The notes under the pieces are model-generated. The model did no database searches, was not told where the DNA came from, and saw only the letters and a program-made list of their open reading frames with translations. From positions 186,001 to 250,000 of the forward strand of contig JAGWAS010000001.1 of NCBI GenBank assembly GCA_021296235.1: a stretch of DNA of 64,000 nucleotides, read 5' to 3'. Numbering within the stretch: the stretch's first letter is position 1; every line of letters starts with the position of its first letter. Of the stretch, positions 22,556 to 31,413 are shown piece after piece. A program made the translations under genes and the position numbers. The DNA comes from Paracoccaceae bacterium. GTDB lineage: Bacteria > Pseudomonadota > Alphaproteobacteria > Rhodobacterales > Rhodobacteraceae.

Positions 22556-23977
22556 TTACCTCTGTCGGCGCGAGCCGAGTTTTCTGATTGCATCAACGAC
22601 AACCGATACCCGGGATCCCTTGGACCCCTTGACCAGAACTACATCACCCGGTCCGGCCAACGCATGCGCCTGAGACGCCATATCTTCCGACGTTGCAAAC
22701 CACATTCCCCTTTTGTCGGCAGGCAATGCTTCGTGGAGATTGTGCATAAGTTGTCCGGCACAGTGAAAGACGTCGATGTCCGCAACCGCCTTGAGGTCGG
22801 CGATTTCGGTGTGAATTTCGTTTTCGCGGGCGCCCAGTTCAAGCATGTCTCCAAGAATTGCAACCTTCGTTCCGGGTCTGCCCGAAAGCGTTGTGCCTGG
22901 ATTGGAACTCGCAAGCATCTCAAGGGCGGCGGCAAGTGACACCGGGCTTGCATTGAAGGCATCATCAATTACCGTCAGCTCCTGATCCTCGCTGCGGCTG
23001 AGCAGGACACGGTGCCTGTTGCCGCGCCCCGGTGGCGGCTGCCAAGTGGCCAAGTCAAGGGCGGCCAGAACAGGATCGGCGCCAAGGGACTCCACAGCGG
23101 CGAGGACACCCAGCGCATTCTCGGCGAAGTGCTGACCAGCTGACGCAAGCTTGACGCACCGGGCCTGACCGTTTGTCTCCAATTTCACAACTGTTCCGGC
23201 AGACGAAACCCGCGCGTCCTGCAATCTCCAATTTGCGGATCTTGAACGCCCGAAGGAAACGATGCGCAAACCTCTTGCCGAAGCCTCCCAGTTCATGATG
23301 TCAAATGAGGGTGAGCCTGCATTTATGATGGCAGTTCCATCTTGGCGGACCCCGGCAAAGATTGAGGATTTTTCCCGCGCGATGTCCTCAAGCGAGTCGA
23401 AGGCAGCAAGATGAGCGGGTGCAATTTTCGTAATGATGGCTGAATCCGGGGACGTCAGTTTTGCCAAAGGCAGAATTTCCCCCGGATTGTTCATGCCGAT
23501 CTCGACCACTGCATATTGGGCGTCGGATGGAATCTGGGCCAGTGTTATCGGCACTCCCCAGTGATTGTTGAAGCTCAGTTCACCTGCAGCGGTTTTGCCC
23601 TGCGGCTGCAGCACATGGCGCAACATCTCCTTTGTGGAGGTTTTTCCTACGGATCCGGTTACGGCAATCACCTTCGCCTTGCTTCTGCTGCGACCGGCAG
23701 CTCCCAGTTTTGACAGCGAACACTCGACATCCTCCACGACAAGTAACGGCGCATTCCGCGGCGTGTTCTCCGGGATTCTTGACACCATCGCGGCCGCAGC
23801 ACCGGCGCTGAAGGCAGCGGCCAGGAAATCATGGCCATCTCGCCTGTCGTGCAGTGCAACGAACAGATCTCCCTCCGAAAGGGTTCTTGAATCAATCGAG
23901 ACTCCGCTGGCGCACCAAGGTTTGGTAGACTTTCCTCCAGTGGCGCCGTCAGCCTCAGTGCTGTTCCACAACATCAT
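22556..23977 (-). CDS. murF: UDP-MurNAc-tripeptide--D-Ala-D-Ala ligase
   Basis: 473 aa; SIDSRTLSEGDLFVAL, VTGSVGKTSTKEML, DDAFNASPVSLAAAL. Confidence 0.95.
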   Translation of the reverse strand: MMLWNSTEADGATGGKSTKPWCASGVSIDSRTLSEGDLFVALHDRRDGHDFLAAAFSAGAAAAMVSRIPENTPRNAPLLVVEDVECSLSKLGAAGRSRSKAKVIAVTGSVGKTSTKEMLRHVLQPQGKTAAGELSFNNHWGVPITLAQIPSDAQYAVVEIGMNNPGEILPLAKLTSPDSAIITKIAPAHLAAFDSLEDIAREKSSIFAGVRQDGTAIINAGSPSFDIMNWEASARGLRIVSFGRSRSANWRLQDARVSSAGTVVKLETNGQARCVKLASAGQHFAENALGVLAAVESLGADPVLAALDLATWQPPPGRGNRHRVLLSRSEDQELTVIDDAFNASPVSLAAALEMLASSNPGTTLSGRPGTKVAILGDMLELGARENEIHTEIADLKAVADIDVFHCAGQLMHNLHEALPADKRGMWFATSEDMASQAHALAGPGDVVLVKGSKGSRVSVVVDAIRKLGSRRQR

Positions 23978-25485
23978 GCGGAAATTCCGTCCAGTGCCTC
24001 AACCGCCATGCTGGCCTGTTCGACATCATTGAACGGATGGACGATGCCGCCGATCTCCTGGCCAGTTTCATGACCCTTACCCGCAATCAGCAACACATCA
24101 CCTTTCGTGAGCATGTCCACACCCCTCAATATGGCCTCTGCCCTATCGGGAACCTCAATTCCACCAAGGCAGGCCTGCATTATTTCGGCGCGGATTGCGC
24201 CAGGGTCCTCGTCCCTTGGATTGTCGTCGGTGATGAGGGCCAAATCCGCAATTTTTGCGACTGCTTCACCCATTGGTGCTCTCTTGGTTCTGTCCCGTTC
24301 ACCACCCGCACCGAAGACAACGATTAGGCGGCCGACATGATGTCGCTTGAGCGACTTCATGACCGTGTCGAGCGCATCAGGCGTGTGCGCATAATCAACA
24401 TAGACCTGTGCGCCGTTCCGTCTTGTCGCGGCAAGCTCCAGCCTCCCGTTCACTGTGCGGAGTTGAGGCAGCGTTTCGGCCACATCATCAATGTGCTCAC
24501 CCGAGGCCACAGCTAGCGCTGCGGCAGTGAGAGCATTCCTTGCCTGGAATTCCCCTGGCAGTTCAAGCTCCGTGGAGAGAACCCTGCCCATCCACTCGAA
24601 CTTGATGCCCTGCCCCCGCCTTCCGAAGACTTGCGACAGGATCCTTACATCTGAACCGGCATCCCCCATCGTCAGAACCGAGAGGCCGCGCCGGGACGCC
24701 AAGTTCGCCATTTCCCCGCCTCGTTCGCTGTCAGTCCAGACAACCGCAACACCGTCGGGTCGAAGGACACTGTTGAACAGCATTGCCTTTGCATCAAAAT
24801 ACGAATCCATTGAGCCGTGATAGTCGAGATGGTCGTGTGTGAGGTTGGTAAATGCCGCTGCTGCGGGCGAGATCCCGGCAAGACGGTGCTGAACGAGGCC
24901 ATGTGAGGAAGCTTCAAGTGCCACGTGCGTAACCCCGGAATCATGGAGTTGCGCCAGAAGACCGTGAAGTTCAACCGGACCGGGCGTCGTGTGTCGCAAC
25001 GGCGGCGCATTTGCGCCCTCCACACCGAGCGTCCCAAGAGACGCAGCCCGCTTGCCAAGCAATTCCCAAATTTGCCGACACATGCTGACGACCGAAGATT
25101 TGCCGTTGGTTCCGGTTACAGCCACAGAAATTTCCGGAGCCCGGCCGAACCACTTTGCCGCAGCTTCAGCAAACAGCTTCCGGGGGTTGTCGACGACAAT
25201 CAGATCAATGGCGAAACCCGCCAGGCTCTCCGAAATCAATGATGCCCCATCCCTGTCTGTCAGAATTGCGGCGGCACCGCAGGCTGCGGCTTCACCGGCA
25301 AAATTCGCGCCATGAACATTTACGCCTGGAAGGGCCGCAAACAGGAACCCATCGGAGACCAACCCGCTGCTGGCCGTTATCCCCTTAACCTGAAGCTGCG
25401 GATTGCCGGCGGCAGCAAGGCCCAACTCCGCCAAACTCCTGTCGACGGGTGTCTCCGGGATCGAAGCAATCGACACGGGCCCCAC
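23974..25485 (-). CDS. murE: UDP-MurNAc-L-Ala-D-Glu--meso-diaminopimelate ligase
   Basis: 503 aa, GTG start; VTGTNGKSSVVSM, YVDYAHTPDALDTVM, DDNPRDEDP (DAP-type DNPR motif). Confidence 0.95.
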   Translation of the reverse strand: MGPVSIASIPETPVDRSLAELGLAAAGNPQLQVKGITASSGLVSDGFLFAALPGVNVHGANFAGEAAACGAAAILTDRDGASLISESLAGFAIDLIVVDNPRKLFAEAAAKWFGRAPEISVAVTGTNGKSSVVSMCRQIWELLGKRAASLGTLGVEGANAPPLRHTTPGPVELHGLLAQLHDSGVTHVALEASSHGLVQHRLAGISPAAAAFTNLTHDHLDYHGSMDSYFDAKAMLFNSVLRPDGVAVVWTDSERGGEMANLASRRGLSVLTMGDAGSDVRILSQVFGRRGQGIKFEWMGRVLSTELELPGEFQARNALTAAALAVASGEHIDDVAETLPQLRTVNGRLELAATRRNGAQVYVDYAHTPDALDTVMKSLKRHHVGRLIVVFGAGGERDRTKRAPMGEAVAKIADLALITDDNPRDEDPGAIRAEIMQACLGGIEVPDRAEAILRGVDMLTKGDVLLIAGKGHETGQEIGGIVHPFNDVEQASMAVEALDGISA

Positions 25486-27243
25486 TCACAACCTGTTGTC
25501 GGATGCGGGATCATCCTCGGATTCGTCCGCAATCCTCTTGGCCAGAAGAAATGGCGACACGCGGGAGATAATCTCAGCGGCAACCGGTACAGCCGTGTTT
25601 CCAGCACCCCGCTGCCATTTCGAACCGTCATTGGTGGTCGGTTCGTCCAGCGTCAGGACGAGAACAAATTGCGGCTGCTCAATCGGGAAAACCGATGCAA
25701 AGGTCGCTATTACCCGATCATCATAGTATCCTCCATTCGGGTGTACCTTGTCAGCGGTTCCGGTCTTTCCGCCAACTGAAACGGTGTCCATTCGAGCCTT
25801 GGTGGCGGTCCCGCTATTGACGACTTCGCCGAGCATTTGGCTGACTTGCCTCGAAGTCGATTTTGATACGACGCGGTCGCATTCGTCTGAAATGACTTCG
25901 ACTCTCAATATCGTAGGAACAACCTTGCATCCCCCGTTGACAATCGACGCATAGGCTGTTGCCAAGTGAACCGGGCTGATCGCCAACCCATGACCGAAGG
26001 AAATCGTTACCGTCGATAGTTCACCCCACCTTGCCGGCAGGATTGGCTTGGAAATTCTGGATTCGGAAACCTCAAGGCCCGTGGGCTCACCGAAACCAAG
26101 TCGTTCCATGAACTGGCGCTGTCGAGCCTTTCCAATCATGATTCCCAAGCGGGCGGCACCGACGTTGGAACTCTTCACAATCACCTGCTCAACGGTGATG
26201 GGCTCGCCATCCCCCAAGTAATCCTTGATAACGCGCCCGCCGATTCTGAGTTTGCGTGTGTCTATCAGCGTGTCGGTGTTCACCAGACCCAGATCCAGCG
26301 CTTGTGCCGCAGCAAAGATCTTGAATGTCGAACCCAATTCGAACAATCCCTGAACCGCATTGTTGAAAAGCGGGCCATGATCCGATTTCGTTTTCCTGAA
26401 ATATTCGTCGCGGTTGTTTGGATCAAAATCCGGGTAGGAAGCCAGTGAAAGAACTTCGCCGGTGTTTGCGTCCATCAGGACTGCGGATCCGGATCTTGCA
26501 TGATAGAGCTTGACCCCATGTGCAAGCACCTCCTCGACAATTCCCTGCAGCCGGAGGTCGACTGACAGCAACAGCTCCTGCTTCCCTTCAGGCAGATCAA
26601 GCAACAGTGGTTCGAGTTCCTTTTCGACCCCTCTCACCCCTACGATATCGGCCCACTTGACGTCCTCAACACCGTATTTCGTTCCGCCGAGCACATGAGA
26701 CCCCAATTTTCCGTTTGGATAGATGCGCGCCTCGCGCTTTCCGAAATGAAGTCCCGGAACCCCGATTTCGTTGACCGCCTGCATCTGGCGCGGGGAAATT
26801 CGGCTCCGTATCCACACGAATTTCCGGTTGGGGTTCAGTTGGCTGCCCAAACGTTCCAAATCAAGATCCGGAAAGATAACGACGAATTCTTCCATGATCC
26901 GTTCAACATCACCTGCCGACATCTCGTATGGATGGGCATAAAGCGAGTGCGTCTGCGCATTTGTGGCCAACATTCTGCCGTTTCTGTCGACAATGTCTGC
27001 GCGCTGCTTCTGGCGTTCTTCCCAATCATCGAATGTTGTCTTTGTCGCCCGCCCCTCAAGAACAACCGCTGTGAGCTGGCTGGCAAGAACAAGGAAACAA
27101 AGGCCAAACATCACAGCACCGAACAGAATTCGTTGCTTGCCCCTGCGGTAGCCATCCACCCGATTCAGCCGGCGCCTCATTCGTGCCCTTGCCCAATGCG
27201 TGGCCAAGGTGTGGATCCAGCTGAACGGGCTTGGCAAATTCAT
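25486..27243 (-). CDS. ftsI: Penicillin-binding protein 3 / FtsI transpeptidase
   Basis: 585 aa; RADIVDRNGRMLATN, ELGSTFKIFAAAQAL (SxxK), KSSNVG, GGKTGTADKV (KTG). Confidence 0.95.
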   Translation of the reverse strand: MNLPSPFSWIHTLATHWARARMRRRLNRVDGYRRGKQRILFGAVMFGLCFLVLASQLTAVVLEGRATKTTFDDWEERQKQRADIVDRNGRMLATNAQTHSLYAHPYEMSAGDVERIMEEFVVIFPDLDLERLGSQLNPNRKFVWIRSRISPRQMQAVNEIGVPGLHFGKREARIYPNGKLGSHVLGGTKYGVEDVKWADIVGVRGVEKELEPLLLDLPEGKQELLLSVDLRLQGIVEEVLAHGVKLYHARSGSAVLMDANTGEVLSLASYPDFDPNNRDEYFRKTKSDHGPLFNNAVQGLFELGSTFKIFAAAQALDLGLVNTDTLIDTRKLRIGGRVIKDYLGDGEPITVEQVIVKSSNVGAARLGIMIGKARQRQFMERLGFGEPTGLEVSESRISKPILPARWGELSTVTISFGHGLAISPVHLATAYASIVNGGCKVVPTILRVEVISDECDRVVSKSTSRQVSQMLGEVVNSGTATKARMDTVSVGGKTGTADKVHPNGGYYDDRVIATFASVFPIEQPQFVLVLTLDEPTTNDGSKWQRGAGNTAVPVAAEIISRVSPFLLAKRIADESEDDPASDNRL

Positions 27244-27599
27244 TCCTCCAGCAACGCAATTCTCGGCGCAGCGAGCAACAGGCCGGAATCGGCATCCAAC
27301 CGCGCCACGGAGTCCGTACGCAGCGGAATGCTGGACGCAGGCCGGAATTTGGAATGCGTAACGGCTGAAAGGTTCAGCTTCTCATAGTGGATCTTAACCA
27401 GTTCCTTGAGCCGGTCTGGCCGGTTCAGAAACGCCCATTCGTCCTGAAGGTATTTTAGGACGACCCCATTGTGTTCAATCCTGCCCTTCAGTTCGACTGA
27501 CCGCTCCGAGGCCTCTTTGGTTAGATTGTTCTCCTGATACGCCCACAAGGCAAGACACAGCACCAGAAGGAGCGGAAACAGCATTCCAAGAAATCTCAT
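27240..27599 (-). CDS. ftsL: Cell division protein FtsL
   Basis: 119 aa small bitopic protein between ftsI and rsmH; N-terminal TM plus coiled-coil-like segment. Confidence 0.85.
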   Translation of the reverse strand: MRFLGMLFPLLLVLCLALWAYQENNLTKEASERSVELKGRIEHNGVVLKYLQDEWAFLNRPDRLKELVKIHYEKLNLSAVTHSKFRPASSIPLRTDSVARLDADSGLLLAAPRIALLEE

Positions 27600-27602
27600 G
27601 GA

Positions 27603-28577
27603 TCAGCCACACCCGGAAAGTACCGGCATCCCAAGTGCCTCGGGATCAATCGCAATCGCCGGTTCGGCGGTTCTTGCAGCAACGCGCAACCTTGCCGAAC
27701 GGGAACGGGGATTTGCGGCAATTTCGTCGGCACCAGGGCAAAGTTGACCTCCCGCAAGAATCTTGAATCTTGGTTTCGGAGCCACCAGATCCGGGCGATA
27801 CCGACTGGCGCCGGCCGATGAACCGCCGTCGATGAAACGTTTCACGATCCGATCCTCAAGCGAGTGGAATGAGATGGCAGCCATTCGCCCACCGGCCCGC
27901 AGCAGCCGTTCGGCGGCATGCAACCCCGTCACCAACTGACCGAGTTCATCATTCACCGCTATCCTCAGGGCCTGAAAGCACCTTGTCGCCGGGTGAATCC
28001 GAACATTTGGTGCAGGTGGCAGACAGTGCGCAATTACCGACGCCAATTGGCCGGTTGTGGAGATAGGATTGCTCCGGCGGTGCTCAACGATGCCCCTTGC
28101 AATCCGCCGTGCCTTTCTTTCCTGTCCAAATCGAAGAAAGATCTCGGCCATCACTTCTTCCGACTCGCCGTTCACAATTTCGGCGGCAGACCTGCCGGCA
28201 CTGCTCATGCGCATGTCCAGGGGCCCGTCCCTGCTGAAGGAAAATCCGCGACCGGGATTGTCCAGCTGCATTGAAGAGACACCGAGGTCGAACACAATCC
28301 CGTCGACCGGCGCCACTTCGGCAATGACGCTGAGTTCCTCCAGTTCGCCGAATCTGGCCACTACCGGAGTGAAGCCGGTGCAACGGCTGAGATTGTTGCT
28401 TAGAGCGGTTTCCACCGCTTCAGGGTCGCAATCTATTCCGAATACCCGTTGCGCACCCGCATCAATCAGGGCCTTGGAGTAGTTTCCGGCACCAAGCGTG
28501 CAATCGACCCAAGTGCCACTGATCGGCCCCACGGCCTTAATGAATGTGTCAAGCATGACCGGGATGTGAGAGTGCAT
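27603..28577 (-). CDS. rsmH: 16S rRNA (cytosine1402-N4)-methyltransferase RsmH (MraW)
   Basis: HSHIPVMLDTFIKAV, VDCTLGAGNYSKALI, GIVFDLGVSSMQLDNPGRGFSF, ISFHSLEDRIVKRF. Confidence 0.95.
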   Translation of the reverse strand: MHSHIPVMLDTFIKAVGPISGTWVDCTLGAGNYSKALIDAGAQRVFGIDCDPEAVETALSNNLSRCTGFTPVVARFGELEELSVIAEVAPVDGIVFDLGVSSMQLDNPGRGFSFSRDGPLDMRMSSAGRSAAEIVNGESEEVMAEIFLRFGQERKARRIARGIVEHRRSNPISTTGQLASVIAHCLPPAPNVRIHPATRCFQALRIAVNDELGQLVTGLHAAERLLRAGGRMAAISFHSLEDRIVKRFIDGGSSAGASRYRPDLVAPKPRFKILAGGQLCPGADEIAANPRSRSARLRVAARTAEPAIAIDPEALGMPVLSGCG

Positions 28578-28613
28578 GTGCCCAGTCCCCAATGTGCTTC
28601 GGTGTGACCCGGT

Positions 28614-29108
28614 TCAGTAGGAGCCATCGATAAGGGACATCGGATCTTCAACTGATTCCCCATCGCGAAACATGGATTCGAGATCGCTGCAATGCTGCCT
28701 GTAGGAGTCCGAACCCCAGATCTCGAAAGAATCGCCGGTGCCTGCAAACCAGACATGATCATCAAATTTCACTTTTTCCTTGAGGGTGTTGCCCAAAACC
28801 AGCCGACCGGTTGGATCAAGCACAACCCTAACCGACCGTGTCTGAAAAAAGTGCTGGAGATACCTCCGTTCGGGGGAGGAGCGTTGCAATTCGGAGATTT
28901 CCGCATCAATCCGGCGCATTGCCTTCTCGGTATAGCACTTCAGGCAACGGAGCCTCTCGTCTCCATAGACGATTGTGAATTTCGGGAGTGCGCCGGGCGT
29001 GCAGTCAGGATCGCCTTGAATGATAATCTGTCGAAAATCGGCCGGAATGGACACGCGCCCCTTCTGATCGACCTTATGCTGACTTTCACCTCGAAATGCG
29101 AGATCCAA
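28614..29108 (-). CDS. mraZ: Transcriptional regulator MraZ
   Basis: 164 aa; FRGESQHKVDQKGRVSIPADFR and PTGRLVLG AbrB-like repeats; first gene of the dcw cluster. Confidence 0.93.
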   Translation of the reverse strand: MDLAFRGESQHKVDQKGRVSIPADFRQIIIQGDPDCTPGALPKFTIVYGDERLRCLKCYTEKAMRRIDAEISELQRSSPERRYLQHFFQTRSVRVVLDPTGRLVLGNTLKEKVKFDDHVWFAGTGDSFEIWGSDSYRQHCSDLESMFRDGESVEDPMSLIDGSY

Positions 29109-29328
29109 TTGACTTAGCCTCCTGAACTGCGATCAGGCATGTCGGCCGTCGCAACCGAACCCGACCGCCCCGGCAGGCTCCTTGGCCGTTCCTCGTCCGT
29201 AAGGAAGGGGGGAGGATCGTGGACGACGGGAACGACCAAGGGATGCCACTGCAAGATACTCGTTATCGTCACCTGACTTGCCTGCGCGAAAGCTGCCTCT
29301 AGCAAACAAGCCGTGACGCTGGATATCA

Positions 29329-29357
29329 TGGGAATTCACGGGAAATCAAGGGAATTA
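29329..29357. promoter_or_regulatory. Three direct repeats (TGGGAATTCA/CGGGAAATCA/AGGGAATTA) at exact 10-bp spacing upstream of mraZ; candidate MraZ operator
   Basis: NGGGAAWTYA-like units begin at 29329, 29339 and 29349; one helical turn apart in the dcw leader. Confidence 0.55.
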
Positions 29358-29424
29358 ACAGTTTTCTTGCAGATACACCGCCCTCTCAATCAGCCGTCTC
29401 TAATTTATCACATATTGCATATAT

Positions 29425-29452
29425 ATAGTATTTTTGCTTAAATTGATCTCAA
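29425..29452 (-). promoter_or_regulatory. Candidate sigma70-type dcw promoter: TTGAGA - 16 bp - TACTAT
   Basis: Reverse complement: TTGAGA at 29452-29447, TACTAT at 29430-29425, inside an AT-rich block upstream of mraZ. Confidence 0.5.
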
Positions 29453-29679
29453 TATATATACAAGTTATTCATACATGATAGCCATCATACTCAAACCAAT
29501 CAAGTCAACATCTTGGTAATTTTTGGGATTTAATCCCACAATTCCCATGACCCCTTGTCGACAAGCGCAGCCACACATGTGGAATTCGGCAGGCCGGTGG
29601 GAAATTGATTGAATCTTGATGCCGAGCGGCTGGTGCCGACCAACCAGTCGGAATTCAGTTCACCCCGACCGAACGAAAT

Positions 29680-30750
29680 TCAGGCGAGAGCCTCGGCAAT
29701 CGAACCAAAGATCTCAGCCAATGGACCGTTACCTGCCGCTACCGGCATTCCCGTATCGCCGGAACTTCTCAGCGGAACGCTCACCGGAATTTCAGCCAGG
29801 AACGGAATGCCAAACTCGTTTGCCATCCGGCGCGCGCCGCCGGAACCGAACAGATCGGAATGTCCTCCGCAATGCGGACACTCAAAATGTGACATGTTCT
29901 CAATCAATCCGAGAACCGGTGCCTTGAGCCGATTGAACATCGTGATGGCACGGCGGGCATCAAGGAGTGCGACCTCCTGCGGGGTGCACACAATGACCGC
30001 GCCGAAAAGATCAAAACGTTGACAAAGGGTCAATTGAACATCGCCCGTTCCGGGCGGCAGGTCGACGACAAGAACATCCAACTCGCCCCACTCCACCTGT
30101 TGCAACATTTGCTGAAGCGCACCCATCAGCATCGGCCCCCTCCAGATCACTGCTTCGTCGCTCGGCAACAGCAATCCGATTGACATCATCGTAACGCCAT
30201 GTGCCGACAACGGGCGGATCTTGGTTCCGTCGGGTGATTTTGGACGCGCCGACACACCCATCATCATCGGCTGGGACGGCCCGTGGATATCGGCGTCGAG
30301 CAACCCCGTCCTCAAGCCCTTTCGCGCCATCGCAACCGCCAGATTGGAGGATATTGTCGATTTGCCGACTCCGCCCTTTCCGGATGCCACGGCAATGATC
30401 CTTTCCACTCCGGGAAGTCTCACCCGGGCATTTCCGCCGGTAGGATGTCGTCCAATGCGCAAGTTTGGCGGTGGACCGGGGTCCTGCGCACCCTTGGCTT
30501 GGTGAGATGTCAACACTGCGGTCACCTTGCCGACACCTGGCATGGCCTTGACCACCTGTTCGGCCGCTGACCGAACCGGCTCCATGCGCGGCCCAAGTTC
30601 AGCAGGAACCTCCAGAACGAAACTCACGGTCCCGTCATCGACCGTCAATGCGCGCACCATTCCCAATGATACGATGTCTCCCCCGTCGGGGAGCGACACC
30701 CGTTTCAATTCGGCCAAAACACTGTCCTTGGATATGGTCACCGGATCCAC
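29680..30750 (-). CDS. mrp: Mrp/NBP35 family Fe-S carrier ATPase
   Basis: 356 aa; [22 protein letters not shown] deviant Walker [15 protein letters not shown] CxxC. Confidence 0.93.
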   Translation of the reverse strand: MDPVTISKDSVLAELKRVSLPDGGDIVSLGMVRALTVDDGTVSFVLEVPAELGPRMEPVRSAAEQVVKAMPGVGKVTAVLTSHQAKGAQDPGPPPNLRIGRHPTGGNARVRLPGVERIIAVASGKGGVGKSTISSNLAVAMARKGLRTGLLDADIHGPSQPMMMGVSARPKSPDGTKIRPLSAHGVTMMSIGLLLPSDEAVIWRGPMLMGALQQMLQQVEWGELDVLVVDLPPGTGDVQLTLCQRFDLFGAVIVCTPQEVALLDARRAITMFNRLKAPVLGLIENMSHFECPHCGGHSDLFGSGGARRMANEFGIPFLAEIPVSVPLRSSGDTGMPVAAGNGPLAEIFGSIAEALA

Positions 30751-30968
30751 CTGCTGTCAAGTTTCACTGCTTCAGCCGCATGCGGCCGAGTCTCAAAGCG
30801 AACATAGCCGCCTTGATGTGGGAGTCCACCTGCCGCGACGCAAGCAATGCGATTGGTGCAATGCTGCATTGCAGAAACATGCTTTGAATACATCGCTGGC
30901 CGCGCCAATATTCTCCGCATGAAAGGCCGACGAACATGGACGGCCTTGCTTGAAAGAGGAAATGAACA

Positions 30969-31190
30969 ATGACATCACTTGCAGCAACACTCCGCCCCAC
31001 CCTGAACCTCCACCAATCACTGAAGGCAATCTTCAGGTCTGTGGCGGAAGATTGGACACGGCATCGGATCTATGCCCAGACGAAACGCGAACTTGAAGCA
31101 CTCTCCGAACGCGAACTTGAGGACATCGGACTTGCTCGCTGGAATATTGAGGACCTGGCGCATGAGACTGCCTACGGCAGCAAGAAGTGA
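30969..31190 (+). CDS. DUF1127 family small protein
   Basis: 73 aa; RHRIYAQTKRELEALSERELEDIGLARWNIEDLAHETAYG. Confidence 0.85.
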   Translation: MTSLAATLRPTLNLHQSLKAIFRSVAEDWTRHRIYAQTKRELEALSERELEDIGLARWNIEDLAHETAYGSKK

Positions 31191-31413
31191 CTCAGGTTCT
31201 GAGCAGGAAACATGCCGAGCTTTTGAGATTCCGCCTGCGTTTGAATTGCGACAAATCGGCAACGCAGCACGGATCGCAGAAAGAACACCAAATCAACTCC
31301 CGGCGGTCCGGACCATCGTCCGGCTCGCCGGAAATTCCGCAAATTGCAACAATCGGTGCACTCCAATCTTCACCGGCTTGACTTGCACTGCCGCATCTCA
31401 CCGGTTGCAGCGT

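Noticed and set aside
29400-29480. Replication-origin-like element (AT-rich with TTATTCATA)
   Set aside because: No good DnaA boxes (best has two mismatches), no clustering and no origin-linked genes; better explained as a promoter region.
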